Origin: CAYFRC01 sp050946115
Lineage (GTDB): Bacteria; Bacillota; Clostridia; Christensenellales; Aristaeellaceae
DNA: 64,000 bases
Direction: 5' to 3'
NCBI GenBank assembly: GCA_050946115.1
Contig: JBMNUF010000008.1
Span: 1-64,000 of the forward strand
Position 1 is the stretch's first letter. Every line of letters begins with the position of its first letter. The notes under the pieces were generated by a model, which did no database searches, had not been told where the DNA came from, and was given only the letters and a program-made list of their open reading frames with translations. Made by a program: the position numbers and the translations under genes. This document shows, piece after piece, positions 8,849 to 17,463 of this stretch.

Positions 8849-8868
8849 GGGAATCCGTCCTCCTTGTG

Positions 8869-10443
8869 TCATCCCTGTTTTTCCAGATATTCCAGCGAGA
8901 CGTAGCCCTCTGTTTCGGCGGTCTCTATCTTTACCCAGCCGTTTGCCTCTTCCGCTTTCACGATCACGCTGTCGCCGTGCGTCAGGAGCGCGACGATGGC
9001 GTAGTCGAGCCCCGCGCCCTGCCGCACGTTGAGCGTGGACGATTTTGAGCCGAGCGCGACCTTTGCGTAGTACTCGCCCTCTTTCAGCGCGCGAAGGGGA
9101 GCGGGGGTCGGTTTCGGGGTCGGCATCGGGCGCGCCGCGCCGACGTTTTTCGAAAGTGCCGCAATCTCTTTTAGTTCCTCCCGCGCGTATTCCATCCGCA
9201 CGATCTCCGCCTTGGGGTAGTAGAACGCGAGGATGTCCTGCCACATTTTGTTGTGAACGCCCGCCATTTGCTGCGCGCCGCGCTGGCTCATGCCCACGCC
9301 GTGCCCGAAGCGCCGCGCCTCGACGGCGAAGATGCCCTCCTCCTCCGACACCGAAACCGTTTCGATGTTTGCGCTGTTGATCGAAAGCCCGAAATTCGGC
9401 TTGAGATCGGCATAGAAATCGAGCGTCGCGGAGCCTTCCGTTCCGTCCTCTTTGGTATACGCGACGAGGATTTTCGTATACATCGAGGTATTCTCCTTTT
9501 TCGGCTCCATGGGTGTAACGGCAGTTATGGTAGCGGCATCGCGCCCGATGCGCTGCCGGAGCTTTTCCGAGAGCAGCGCGGCATCCTTGGGGATTTCGAG
9601 CCGCTTCACGACGGAATACGGGTTTTCAAGGTCATACGGGTCCTTGTGCGCATCGAGATAGCCGTAATCGCCCGCATAGCCCCAAATCATATCGGGCATG
9701 GCGGTTTCGCCGCCATTGGACGCGCCGAAATACGCCGTCGCGTAGCCGCCCTTATAGAGCAGCACGACGCCGCGCGTATCCTGTGCTGCGAGCGCGGCGT
9801 TTTCGTGCAGCGCGTTGCGCCCCTTGAAGACCTGATCCGCCGTGGTGTCCACCACATCATACGGGAAATTGCCGCGCAGCGCCTTTCGCGCCATGGCGTA
9901 TGTGCGCGCCGCGACCGCCTGCGCCTTGAGCGCTTCGATCGGGAAGGAATCGCTCATCTCATACGGCACGACGCCCAGGAGGTAGTCCTCTATGTCGATG
10001 GTCAGGACGGGGCGCAGCGCGCCGCCCGAGGCCGAGACGGTCAAATCTCCCTCGTAGAGCACATCGCGCCCGGCGTCGTGAAGGCGCAGGCCGTTTTCCT
10101 CGCCCTCCCCTGCCTTGTGCCGCGTGAGCGTAAGGGAAGTGCCCATGTTTATGGTCATGCCGCCGCACGTCAAGAGCACGTTTTCGCCGTCCGCGGTGAG
10201 TTCTGTCGCGGTATCGCGCGCGAAGCGAAAGCCCGCATCCCCCTCGAGCGTATAGATGCCGCTGAATGTGACCCCCATCGAGACGGGGTCGCCCAAGGAT
10301 TTCAGATACACGCGCAACAGCGCGGACTCCTCCGTCTGCCGCTCTTCGATCCCGGACCGGAAGAAAAAGGGCCAAAATGCGCGCGCCGCGCCGCCCGAAA
10401 GGAGAGCGAGCAGCACGACAAGTGACAGTACTTTCCTTCTCAT
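8869..10443 (-). CDS. SpoIID/LytB-domain protein with C-terminal SH3 domain
   Basis: The product has 524 residues: a signal/anchor helix at 5-25, a SpoIID-type region with YLLGVVPYEMSDSFPIEALK (about 165-185) and AQAVAARTYAMARK, the family signature GHGVGMSQRGAQQMA (about 385-400), then a Pro-Thr linker (MPTPKPTPAP) and a bacterial SH3 domain ending at the C-terminus (STLNVRQGAGLDYAIV). SpoIID-like proteins are lytic transglycosylases acting on denuded glycan strands; SH3 domains bind the wall. It is exported and acts on peptidoglycan. Its ATG overlaps the stop of the upstream dipeptidase gene in an ATGA junction, so translation is coupled. It does not prove that the organism sporulates. Confidence 0.85.
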   Translation of the reverse strand: MRRKVLSLVVLLALLSGGAARAFWPFFFRSGIEERQTEESALLRVYLKSLGDPVSMGVTFSGIYTLEGDAGFRFARDTATELTADGENVLLTCGGMTINMGTSLTLTRHKAGEGEENGLRLHDAGRDVLYEGDLTVSASGGALRPVLTIDIEDYLLGVVPYEMSDSFPIEALKAQAVAARTYAMARKALRGNFPYDVVDTTADQVFKGRNALHENAALAAQDTRGVVLLYKGGYATAYFGASNGGETAMPDMIWGYAGDYGYLDAHKDPYDLENPYSVVKRLEIPKDAALLSEKLRQRIGRDAATITAVTPMEPKKENTSMYTKILVAYTKEDGTEGSATLDFYADLKPNFGLSINSANIETVSVSEEEGIFAVEARRFGHGVGMSQRGAQQMAGVHNKMWQDILAFYYPKAEIVRMEYAREELKEIAALSKNVGAARPMPTPKPTPAPLRALKEGEYYAKVALGSKSSTLNVRQGAGLDYAIVALLTHGDSVIVKAEEANGWVKIETAETEGYVSLEYLEKQG

Positions 10444-11855
10444 GGCTTCCCCGCGAGGCGCACGATCGCATGCGCCATGATTTTGACCGACAGCATGAGT
10501 TTTTCGATGTCCACGTATTCATCGGGCATGTGGCAGAGATCGACGTCGCCCGGGAAATTGATACCGAACGCCACGGTGTTGGGCATCGTGCGCGAATACG
10601 TGCCGCCGCCGATGGCGATCGGATACGCCTCGAGCCCCGTCACCTCGTGATACACTTCGAGCAGCCCCTGTACGATCTCCGAGTCCTTCGGCACGTGCAG
10701 CGGCGGATGCCCGCTCACGCGCCTCACGCTCATCTTGCCCGAAAGCGTCATGACCGCCTGCCCGCACATGGTCTCCTCGCACGCGGAAATGGGGTAGCGG
10801 TTGTCGAGCTGCGCGGAGAGTTCGTTTCCGTCGTAGCGCAATATACCCAGATTGCACGTCAGCGCGCCGGATTCCTCGTCCGAAATCGCGATGCCCAGGC
10901 TCTTCCCGTCGCCTTCAAAGCCGATCTTGTCTGCGAGGAGTGCGATAGCCTCCCTGCTGCCGCCGCCTGCGGAGAGCTTTTTGAGCGCGATCAGGAGCAT
11001 TCCCGCCGCGTTCACGCCCAAATGCGGCAGCGAAGCGTGCGCGGAAACGCCCGTCGCTTCGATCTTCGCCCTGCAGTTTCCCGCTTCGGAAACCGCGATC
11101 TTCAGCCGTTCGTCCTCCGCGCAGAGCGCCCGTACGCGCTCCCGCAATTCCTGAAGGGATACCTTTTCCGTGCCGACGATGGCATAGGCAGAGCCGGGCA
11201 CGACGTTGCACCGTTCGCCCGCGTAGAGTTCGTATATCGGGATTTCCGCGCCGTCCTCGCCGCCCGTCACGCAGGAGAGCAAAAGCCCCAGCCCGCCCTT
11301 TTCGATGTTGATGAGCGGATAGTCCGCGTCCGGCGAAAAGCCGTAATCGGGCAGCTTCTCGTGCTGCGCGTAGTGGCGCATATCGGTCATGCCGGTCTCC
11401 TCGTCGCAGCCGACGATGAGTTTGACAGCGTCTTTCAGCTCGATGCCCGCCTCGCGCACCGCCTTCATCGCGTACAGCGCAGCGACTGCGGGGCCTTTGT
11501 TGTCGGTCGTGCCGCGCCCGTAGAGCTTTCCGTCCCGGATGACGCCCGAAAAGGGGTCCACCGTCCAGCCGTCGCCGGCGGGCACGATGTCCAGATGCGC
11601 GAGGATGCCCATCGTCTTCTCGCCCGTTCCGAGCCGCACGTCGCCCGCGTAGCCGTCGATGTCGCGCGCTTCAAAGCCGTTTTCCCGCGCGATCGTCAGA
11701 AACGTATCGAGCGCGCGCCGCACCTCTTTTCCGAACGGCTCGTTCGGCGCGCTCTCTTGTGCGGCGACGCTATTTATCGCGACGACCCTTCGGATGCTCT
11801 CTAAAATGTCCTCCCGCATGGAGGCGATGATATTGTCGAGTTTTGTGTAATCCAT
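10440..11855 (-). CDS. Sapep/PepV-type M20 dipeptidase
   Basis: The product has 471 residues and is a metal-dependent dipeptidase of the M20 family. Metal ligands are visible in order: ILAHLDIVPAGD (His and catalytic Asp), YGRGTTDNKGP (bridging Asp), GCDEETGMTD (catalytic Glu plus ligand Glu), and the late GGTYSRTMPN region. The lid domain contains STSAHAS-like GVSAHASLPHLG. The ATG at 11855 follows GGGAGG by 7 bases; an in-frame start at 11900 has no such site. It is the first gene of a three-gene operon with the SpoIID-like and phosphoribosyltransferase genes and probably recycles wall or nutrient dipeptides in the cytoplasm. Confidence 0.85.
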   Translation of the reverse strand: MDYTKLDNIIASMREDILESIRRVVAINSVAAQESAPNEPFGKEVRRALDTFLTIARENGFEARDIDGYAGDVRLGTGEKTMGILAHLDIVPAGDGWTVDPFSGVIRDGKLYGRGTTDNKGPAVAALYAMKAVREAGIELKDAVKLIVGCDEETGMTDMRHYAQHEKLPDYGFSPDADYPLINIEKGGLGLLLSCVTGGEDGAEIPIYELYAGERCNVVPGSAYAIVGTEKVSLQELRERVRALCAEDERLKIAVSEAGNCRAKIEATGVSAHASLPHLGVNAAGMLLIALKKLSAGGGSREAIALLADKIGFEGDGKSLGIAISDEESGALTCNLGILRYDGNELSAQLDNRYPISACEETMCGQAVMTLSGKMSVRRVSGHPPLHVPKDSEIVQGLLEVYHEVTGLEAYPIAIGGGTYSRTMPNTVAFGINFPGDVDLCHMPDEYVDIEKLMLSVKIMAHAIVRLAGKP

Positions 11856-11954
11856 GTCGGTCCCTCCCAATTCCGCGTCGTTTCGGTTTGCCATGCCCAT
11901 TATACCACATTTCTCGGCCTTAGGGTAGGGGCAAATTGCCGCACCGCCCGAAGG

Positions 11955-11995
11955 CGCAAAAACGCCGCCGCGGTTTGTCCGCAGCGGCGTTTGCC
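11955..11995 (-). terminator. intrinsic terminator of the zinc-ribbon gene
   Basis: AAACGCCGC and GCGGCGTTT form a 9 bp stem with additional inner C-G pairs. It lies just after the stop of the zinc-ribbon gene on the minus strand and is followed by TTTTTGCGCC. Confidence 0.7.
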
Positions 11996-12010
11996 GAATT
12001 CAATCGGGGA

Positions 12011-12304
12011 TTAGTAGCGATTCTGGCGCGACTGGTCGAAGCACTCACGGCAGTAGACCGGACGGTCGCCGCGGGGCTGGAACGACACCTGCGTAGGACG
12101 GCCGCAGTTATCGCAAACCACGTCGTACATCTGCCTTTCGGCGTTGCGGGCCTGACCGCTCTGCTGGCGGCGCGCCGCGCGGCACGCGGGGCAGCGGCCG
12201 GGCTCGTTCTGGAAGCCCTTATCGGCGTAGAACTGCTGTTCGGACGCGGAGAATACGAACTCAGCACCACACTCACGGCAAACCAAAGTCTTGTCTTCAA
12301 ACAT
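12011..12304 (-). CDS. double zinc-ribbon protein
   Basis: This 97-residue protein has three CxxC knuckles and one nearby single cysteine pair: CRECGAEF (residues 9-12), CPACRAARRQ (about 38-41), CDNCGRPT (about 64-67) and CRECFDQSRQ (about 84-87). Together these form two zinc ribbons of the zinc-ribbon/zf-trcl type common in Clostridia. It is a cytoplasmic, basic protein of unknown role, probably binding nucleic acid. GGAGGG precedes the ATG. The transcript starts about 125 bases upstream at a good SigA promoter, leaving an unusually long leader (see 12305-12430). Confidence 0.75.
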   Translation of the reverse strand: MFEDKTLVCRECGAEFVFSASEQQFYADKGFQNEPGRCPACRAARRQQSGQARNAERQMYDVVCDNCGRPTQVSFQPRGDRPVYCRECFDQSRQNRY

Positions 12305-12430
12305 GGGGAAAAACCCTCCTTAACATGATACCCCAGATATGAGCTGCCTTGCGTGTCCGAGCCCCTGTCGTCGGTAGGGTTCCACCGGAGGGATGCGGGA
12401 ATTCAAAGGACGGATTCATTCTGGCGCTTA
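12305..12430 (-). other. long leader of the zinc-ribbon gene
   Basis: This is the untranslated segment between the promoter at 12436-12464 and the start codon. It contains a compact hairpin at 12372-12387 (CGGTGG, loop AACC, CTACCG, one G-U pair) and further C-rich segments. I cannot assign it to a known riboswitch class. It could be a structured regulatory leader or simply a long leader. Confidence 0.4.
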
Positions 12431-12435
12431 TCTGA

Positions 12436-12464
12436 ATTATACCACTTTTATGCACCATATGCAA
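12436..12464 (-). promoter_or_regulatory. SigA promoter for the zinc-ribbon gene
   Basis: On the minus strand TTGCAT and TATAAT are separated by 17 bases. Confidence 0.8.
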
Positions 12465-12509
12465 GGCATTTGCGCCCTCTCTCTAAATCTTCACAATTGA
12501 AGTTACAGT

Positions 12510-13658
12510 TTAATTTTTGATGACAACGGTCGTTCCCGCGATGCAGTTTTCAAACAGCCACTTCGCGTCCGCCACGGACAGGCGTATACAGCCGTGCGAA
12601 GCGCGATGCCCGAGGCTGTACACGCTTCCCCGGCGAATCGTGGATACGTCCTGCTTGTCGTACAGCACCGAGTGGAACAGGATATCCCCCTCGATCGCCC
12701 ATGCGTACTGCGCCCAGCAGTTGAATTTCTTAAAATAATGCCAGCGCGACGCGGGGCCGGTGTTCACGGAGTAAATACCCAGCGGCGTGGGATCCGTTCG
12801 CACGCCCGTAGAGCACTTGAAGGTCTGTATCAGCGTGTTGTATTCGCCGTCGTTCCACATGTAGACATAGGTGCGCTGGTCGGATACATCCACCACGATC
12901 TTGTATTCGTGTACGGGCCTCGTCGCCGCGAGCGCATTTTCCGAAAACAGCGCTTTCTGCGTCGGCTCGTCCGCAACGCCTGTGGCCTCCAGCCCGTTCG
13001 TCTCCTGAAACAGCTTCAGCCCCTGCAGCGTCTTTCTGCCGAACTGCCCGTCCGCGCCGTTGTGCAGATAGCCGAGATAGGTCAGCCTATACTGCACGCG
13101 CAGCACCTGGTCGTTTTCGTCGTTTTCCGTCACCGTGTACTGATAATACGGGAATGCCTCCCCGTCGAAGAGGAATTTGCGCATTTTCGCGTAGACCTCG
13201 CCGTTCACGGGGTATTCCAGCGTCGCTGCGTCCGCGCTTTCGACGTCCGTCGCGGAGAGCGTCTGCACGCCCGAGGAGATGTCTCCCCAATCCAAGGACG
13301 CGCTGTGGTCGGCGATATTCAGATAGGTCTGCAGCCGCATGACCGCGTCCACGGTGTTTTTGCCGTAAATGCCGTCCGCCTTTTCCATCGCAAAGCCCCA
13401 TTGCAGCAGCTTTTCCTGCAAAATCGTGACCTCCTGCGAACTCGCGCCCTTTACGATGGGCGGGGGCTCGGGCGTCGGCACAGGGGTCGGGCGCGGCACG
13501 GGCTTGTTTGTCGCGACGGGCATAGGTTCCTCGACCGTTTCCGCAGAGCCTTGTATCGCGGCGGATGCGATGTCAGAGGGCGTCGCTTCGTGCCTCGGGT
13601 ACAATGCCGCCGCAAAAAATACGAGCGCACATAAGAGTATGGGGAAGATTTTTTTCAT
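12510..13658 (-). CDS. L,D-transpeptidase (YkuD) with two peptidoglycan-binding domains
   Basis: The protein has 382 residues. A signal/anchor segment (KKIFPILLCALVFFAAALY) leads into a Pro-Thr-rich spacer (PRPTPVPTPEPPP), a first peptidoglycan-binding domain (VTILQEKLLQWGF), a second one (LRVQYRLTYLGYL), and a C-terminal YkuD domain with the catalytic signature ASHGCIRLS. It forms 3-3 cross-links or attaches groups to peptidoglycan outside the membrane. I chose the ATG at 13658 because GGAGG is 8 bases away; a GTG at 13667 overlaps the ribosome site. It is the last gene of a probable xpt-HAD-esterase-transpeptidase operon, 36 bases behind the esterase. Confidence 0.88.
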   Translation of the reverse strand: MKKIFPILLCALVFFAAALYPRHEATPSDIASAAIQGSAETVEEPMPVATNKPVPRPTPVPTPEPPPIVKGASSQEVTILQEKLLQWGFAMEKADGIYGKNTVDAVMRLQTYLNIADHSASLDWGDISSGVQTLSATDVESADAATLEYPVNGEVYAKMRKFLFDGEAFPYYQYTVTENDENDQVLRVQYRLTYLGYLHNGADGQFGRKTLQGLKLFQETNGLEATGVADEPTQKALFSENALAATRPVHEYKIVVDVSDQRTYVYMWNDGEYNTLIQTFKCSTGVRTDPTPLGIYSVNTGPASRWHYFKKFNCWAQYAWAIEGDILFHSVLYDKQDVSTIRRGSVYSLGHRASHGCIRLSVADAKWLFENCIAGTTVVIKN

Positions 13659-13694
13659 TTTTGTCACCTCCGGGGAAACCCAGGTTTTGATTTT

Positions 13695-14474
13695 TTATGC
13701 GCCGTATCCCATGTCGTTTAGCCAACGCGAAAGCTGCGCGGCCCAGTCCGCGACGACGGGGGAGTCCGGCGCGAGCCCCAATCCGTGGGGGCCGTCCGGA
13801 TAAATATGCAGCTCAAACGGCACGCATGCATGGGACAGCGCGCTCGCAAGCATCAGGCTGTTTTCGACCGGCATGACCTCGTCGTTCGCCGTGTGCCAGA
13901 TGAACGCGGGCGGCGTGTCGCCGTCTACGTGCAGCTCCGCAGAGAACCTGCGGATCAGGGCGATGTTCGTCTTCTCCTCGCGCAGCAGGCTCTCCAGCGA
14001 GCCCTGGTGGCGGAACGAGGCGAAGCTCACCACCGCGTAGCACGGCACGAACGCATCGGGGCGGGAAGAGAGCCGCTCCAAGGGGTCTTCGGCATCGGGA
14101 TCGCCGTCCGTATACAGCGTCGCCGCCGAGCAGGTCAAATGCCCGCCCGCAGAAAAGCCCAAAATCGCGACCTTTTCATAGCCCATGCCGCGCACAACGC
14201 GAATCGCGCGCGAAGCGTCCCCAAGCGGCGCCTCCCTGTGGCACGGCATGACGCGGTAATCCAATACATAGGCGGAAATACCCGCACTGTTCAGCATTTC
14301 GGCGATCGGGTCGCCCTCGTGCGGCGCCTTCATCGTATACCCGCCGCCCGGGCACACCACGACCGCGCCCTTCGAGCCCTTTACGGGAAAGCACTTTACG
14401 GAGGGCTGCGCCTGATCGGGCGAATATTCGCTATAGGGCGCCGTGCCGTTCCAAAGATACACTTTTTCTCTCAT
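13695..14474 (-). CDS. alpha/beta hydrolase, acetylxylan esterase-like
   Basis: The product has 259 residues with no signal peptide. The oxyanion motif VVVCPGGGYTM, the nucleophile elbow ILGFSAGGHLT, the acid in HTANDEVMPVENS and the histidine in YPDGPHGLGL make a complete catalytic triad. This arrangement is that of the BD-FAE/XynB-like esterases that deacetylate xylo-oligosaccharides. GGAAGAG precedes the ATG and the gene starts 18 bases after the HAD gene. A substrate other than acetylated sugars is possible. Confidence 0.75.
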   Translation of the reverse strand: MREKVYLWNGTAPYSEYSPDQAQPSVKCFPVKGSKGAVVVCPGGGYTMKAPHEGDPIAEMLNSAGISAYVLDYRVMPCHREAPLGDASRAIRVVRGMGYEKVAILGFSAGGHLTCSAATLYTDGDPDAEDPLERLSSRPDAFVPCYAVVSFASFRHQGSLESLLREEKTNIALIRRFSAELHVDGDTPPAFIWHTANDEVMPVENSLMLASALSHACVPFELHIYPDGPHGLGLAPDSPVVADWAAQLSRWLNDMGYGA

Positions 14475-14492
14475 CGTCTCTTCCTCCGATAT

Positions 14493-15275
14493 TTACAGCA
14501 TGGGGATCATGTCGGCGAGCCCCTGAAGCGTCATGTGCGGCTTCGTCTCGGAGGCCGCCGCCATCTCGGGCGTCGTCTCCCCGGAGAGCACCAGCACGCT
14601 CAGCATGCCGAACCGAAGCCCCGTCTCGATATCCGTATACAGCCGATCTCCGACCATCGCCATATCGCTTGCATTGAGCCCCGTGCGCCGAATCACCGCT
14701 TCCACGATGCCGCGGTTGGGCTTTCCGACGACCAAATCGGGCACGCGCCCCGTCGACGCCTCGATAAACGCGATGATCGCGCCGATGTCCGGCGCAAAGC
14801 CCGTCTCCGTCGGGCAGTTGAAATCGGGGTGCGAGGCGATATAGGGAAGACCCGCGCGCACGAAGTCGCACACGGCGGTCATCTTCGCATAATCCAGCGT
14901 CGTATCGTAGCCGATGATCACGATTTCGGGGTTTGTGTCGTCGACCCGAACGCCGCTTTCGGAAAGTTCCTCCCGCATGAAGGAATTTCCCAGCACAAAC
15001 GCGCGCTTTCCGGGGTACAGCTCGTTCACCTTTTCGGCGGTCGCCAGCGTGGAGGTGAGAATCTTCTCCCTGTCGACGACAAGCCCCATCCGCGCGAGGC
15101 GCTCCGCATAATACTGCGCGTTGTGGGAGGAATTGTTCGTCAGAAACAGAAAATCCCTGCCGCTCTCGCGCACTTTTTCGATAAATTCCAGCGACCCCGG
15201 AAGGATCTTCTCCCCGAGGTAGAACGTCCCGTCCATGTCGAGCAAAAACAGCTTTACATTCTCTATAGAAGGCAT
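14493..15275 (-). CDS. HAD-IIA family sugar/nucleotide phosphatase (NagD-like)
   Basis: The protein has 260 residues. HAD motifs are all present: DMDGTFYLG at 12-20, TNNSS at about 47-51, GKPNRGI near 180 and GDRLYTDIETG near 204. The cap between motifs 2 and 3 is the IIA type seen in NagD and p-nitrophenyl phosphatase families. It would remove phosphate from small metabolites in the cytoplasm. It begins 6 bases after the xpt stop, using TGAGGAC inside the xpt end as ribosome site, so the two are co-transcribed. Confidence 0.8.
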   Translation of the reverse strand: MPSIENVKLFLLDMDGTFYLGEKILPGSLEFIEKVRESGRDFLFLTNNSSHNAQYYAERLARMGLVVDREKILTSTLATAEKVNELYPGKRAFVLGNSFMREELSESGVRVDDTNPEIVIIGYDTTLDYAKMTAVCDFVRAGLPYIASHPDFNCPTETGFAPDIGAIIAFIEASTGRVPDLVVGKPNRGIVEAVIRRTGLNASDMAMVGDRLYTDIETGLRFGMLSVLVLSGETTPEMAAASETKPHMTLQGLADMIPML

Positions 15276-15281
15276 TTTCGA

Positions 15282-15860
15282 TCAGTCCTCACATAATTCG
15301 ATAAAGTCGCGCTCCATGCGCCTGACGCGTGCCTGCGCGTACACGGCAAAGCCCGCCTGCATCAGCCGTTCGCGCCCCGGCTGGAACGCCTTTTCGATCA
15401 CGATGCCGATCCCCGCGACCTTCGCGCCGCCGCTGCCCTCGATCAGGCGGATCGCCCCGAGCGCCGCCTCGCCGTTTGCGAGGAAATCGTCGACGAAAAG
15501 CACCCTGTCGTCCGGCTGCACAAAGCGCGCCTTGAGCGTCAGAAGATAGCCGGTCCCCTTCGTGAACGAATGTACGCCCGTCTGAAACACATCCTCCGAG
15601 AGGATCGAGGAGGTGGATTTTTTCATGATGACGAGCGGAACGTTCAGTTCCAGCGCGGTCATCGCGGCGGGCGCGATGCCGCTGGATTCGATGGTCATCA
15701 CGCGCGTAATCCCGGCATCGCGGAACTTCTCCGCGAAATCCCGCCCGATTTCCCGCATGAGCGTCACGTCCACCTGATGGTTCAGAAACGAATCGACGAG
15801 CAATATATCCGAATTGATCGCCTTTCCGTCCCGCAGGATTCTTTCCCTGAGCAGCTCCAC
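15282..15860 (-). CDS. xpt: xanthine phosphoribosyltransferase
   Basis: This 192-residue enzyme converts xanthine and PRPP to XMP. It matches Xpt across its length: the N-terminal helix with DSFLNHQVD, the ESSGIAPAAMTALEL segment, and the PRPP loop VLFVDDFLANGEAAL in which the usual xanthine-type A-N-G replaces the T-G-x-T of other family members. The start is the GTG at 15860, preceded by AGGGGTG; the family normally starts exactly at this ELL-RERI residue. No purine riboswitch could be seen upstream, unlike in Bacillus. Confidence 0.88.
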   Translation of the reverse strand: MELLRERILRDGKAINSDILLVDSFLNHQVDVTLMREIGRDFAEKFRDAGITRVMTIESSGIAPAAMTALELNVPLVIMKKSTSSILSEDVFQTGVHSFTKGTGYLLTLKARFVQPDDRVLFVDDFLANGEAALGAIRLIEGSGGAKVAGIGIVIEKAFQPGRERLMQAGFAVYAQARVRRMERDFIELCED

Positions 15861-15921
15861 GCTTGCTTCACCCCTCGCTGTTCCTTTTTGTTGCCGTTGC
15901 CTGATTGCCCGCAAAAGCCGC

Positions 15922-15988
15922 GTTACCTTGTAACTTAGGGCGGGTGGGCGGGCGTTCCCGTTGCGGCATTTGCATTGCCGCTTGATGC
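15922..15988 (-). other. two small hairpins in the gap before xpt
   Basis: The gap of 128 bases between the exported protein and xpt holds the perfect hairpins GCGGCA/TGCCGC (15963-15981) and GTTAC/GTAAC (15922-15934). The first lies just after the upstream stop and may be a weak terminator or processing site, but there is no T run. Confidence 0.4.
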
Positions 15989-16867
15989 TTACTTTGCCGC
16001 GATGACGTATACGACGCTGTCTTCGTCGCTTGCTATCGCTGCGAGGGATGCCGGCAGCGTCCCTTCCGCGTCTGCGAACACGCCATATCCGTCCCGCACC
16101 GCGACCTCCAGATATGCGCACTCCGGATACTCCGCGAGGAGCGTCTTTTCGCCTTCCGTGCCCGCATATACGACGATATAGATCGCGCGCGTGGGAAGGT
16201 TCGGCTCCGCCAGGGCTTTGAGAGAATCGGGAAACTTGAAGCGCGCCCCGCGAACGACCTCGGCGCGGCACAGGATTTTCTCCGCGCCGTCCTCCGTGCG
16301 CAAGGACTCGGTCAGCGACTTTAGGATGAGCGTGTCCTTCTCCAAAAGGTGCTCCGTGACGAGCGTGCCCTCGGTATACCCATGGCCCCTGCCCGCGACG
16401 GGTTCCTCCGTCACGATCAACACCGTCGTATCGTCTACCTCTTCAAACCGCGAGATCGTCTCGTTCCCGTCGATGTTCACGAGCAGCGAGTGGCGCATTT
16501 CGGAAAACATCTCCTCGAATGCGCCGTCTATAAACGCCACGACATAGGGCTTCCCCGTCGCGCCGTCGATGCCGCAGCCCTCGCCGCTGCCCAGCGCGCG
16601 CACGTTCCCCGCGCTGTCCTCGTAAGCGATGCGCAACTCCCCGCCGACCCTGTAGGCATAGCTCGAAAGCGCGAGCGATTCCGCGCCCTCCCCGTCGTAA
16701 TACACCGCGTTCACCGAAAGGCTCCCGACGCGGCTGAGCACCGTTTCGATGTCGTTTCGCGCCGCGAGCGTCTCGACCCGCAAAACGTCGTCTTCGTCCT
16801 CGCACATCGCGCCTGCGGGCAGCAGCAACAGAAGCATCGCGGCGCACGCGATAAGCAGTTTCTTCAT
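15989..16867 (-). CDS. exported protein of unknown function
   Basis: The product has 292 residues and begins with a signal peptide (KKLLIACAAMLLLLLPAGAM). A cysteine follows at residue 22, but the preceding GAM does not make a good lipobox, so cleavage by ordinary signal peptidase is more likely. The mature part is acidic and beta-rich with no family motif that I recognise. The start overlaps the stop of the Nudix gene in an ATGA junction, so it is translationally coupled to it. GGAAGGGA serves as its ribosome site. Confidence 0.6.
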   Translation of the reverse strand: MKKLLIACAAMLLLLLPAGAMCEDEDDVLRVETLAARNDIETVLSRVGSLSVNAVYYDGEGAESLALSSYAYRVGGELRIAYEDSAGNVRALGSGEGCGIDGATGKPYVVAFIDGAFEEMFSEMRHSLLVNIDGNETISRFEEVDDTTVLIVTEEPVAGRGHGYTEGTLVTEHLLEKDTLILKSLTESLRTEDGAEKILCRAEVVRGARFKFPDSLKALAEPNLPTRAIYIVVYAGTEGEKTLLAEYPECAYLEVAVRDGYGVFADAEGTLPASLAAIASDEDSVVYVIAAK

Positions 16868-17331
16868 AAAACAAATCCCTTCCACCGCACAGTCTGCGGG
16901 AACTCTTTCCCGTATGTGATGAAGCATTCCTTAAAGCCGCCCTCGTCAAACGCCGGAAGCTGCTCCAAAAGCCCCTGCGAAAGCGGCTGGCTTTCGATCT
17001 CCCCGATCGGCACCCAGAAATTCACGCCCTCTGCCGTCTCGGCAACGAGCTCGCCCGAAAACCTGTCCGCGACATAGCAGAAGATGATCTCGCGCGCATC
17101 CGTGTCCACATCCACGAAGTGTACGCAGCCCGTGCAACGCGGATTTTCAATCACAAGCCCCGTTTCCTCCCGCACCTCGCGGATGGCGGCATCTAAGAAG
17201 CTCTCGTTTTTCTCCACGTGGCCGCCCGGAAACGCGACGCCCTTCCAATAGAGCAGGCGCCTTTGCATGAGCACGAGCCCTCTTTCGCGATCGACGATCT
17301 TGCAAATGCTCGTAAGGTCCGCATTTGTCAT
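16864..17331 (-). CDS. Nudix hydrolase (MutT-like)
   Basis: The product has 155 residues. The Nudix box is complete: GGHVEKNESFLDAAI followed by REVREETGL, with the metal-binding REVREE core. The short N-terminal KIVDRERGLVLMQRR strand-helix and the VAFPGGH lead are typical of 8-oxo-dGTP-type pyrophosphatases. It would hydrolyse a nucleoside diphosphate linkage in the cytoplasm, possibly cleaning oxidised nucleotides. It has its own promoter at 17355-17384 and is coupled to the exported protein gene behind it. Confidence 0.82.
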   Translation of the reverse strand: MTNADLTSICKIVDRERGLVLMQRRLLYWKGVAFPGGHVEKNESFLDAAIREVREETGLVIENPRCTGCVHFVDVDTDAREIIFCYVADRFSGELVAETAEGVNFWVPIGEIESQPLSQGLLEQLPAFDEGGFKECFITYGKEFPQTVRWKGFVL

Positions 17332-17354
17332 GGAAACCCCTCCCGATCATCCCT

Positions 17355-17384
17355 ATTGTATCGCAAACATGTGCCCCCTTGCAA
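17355..17384 (-). promoter_or_regulatory. SigA promoter for the Nudix gene
   Basis: On the minus strand TTGCAA and TACAAT are separated by 18 bases, about 24 bases before the start codon. Confidence 0.6.
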
Positions 17385-17413
17385 TGCGCGCGGTGTAAAA
17401 TCCTATGGCAAAC

Positions 17414-17449
17414 AGAGCGGGTGCGCTCCCGTTGCGGGTGCCCCGCTCT
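17414..17449 (-). terminator. hairpin terminator after the GNAT gene
   Basis: AGAGCGGG and CCCGCTCT form an 8 bp stem enclosing a second small GC-rich stem. On the minus strand it follows the GNAT stop by 14 bases; the T run (GTTTG) is weak. Confidence 0.55.
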
Positions 17450-17463
17450 ATGCACAACATTCC

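Noticed and set aside
15861..15988. Purine riboswitch ahead of xpt
   Set aside because: The gap holds only two short hairpins; the conserved purine riboswitch core and its loop sequences are not present.
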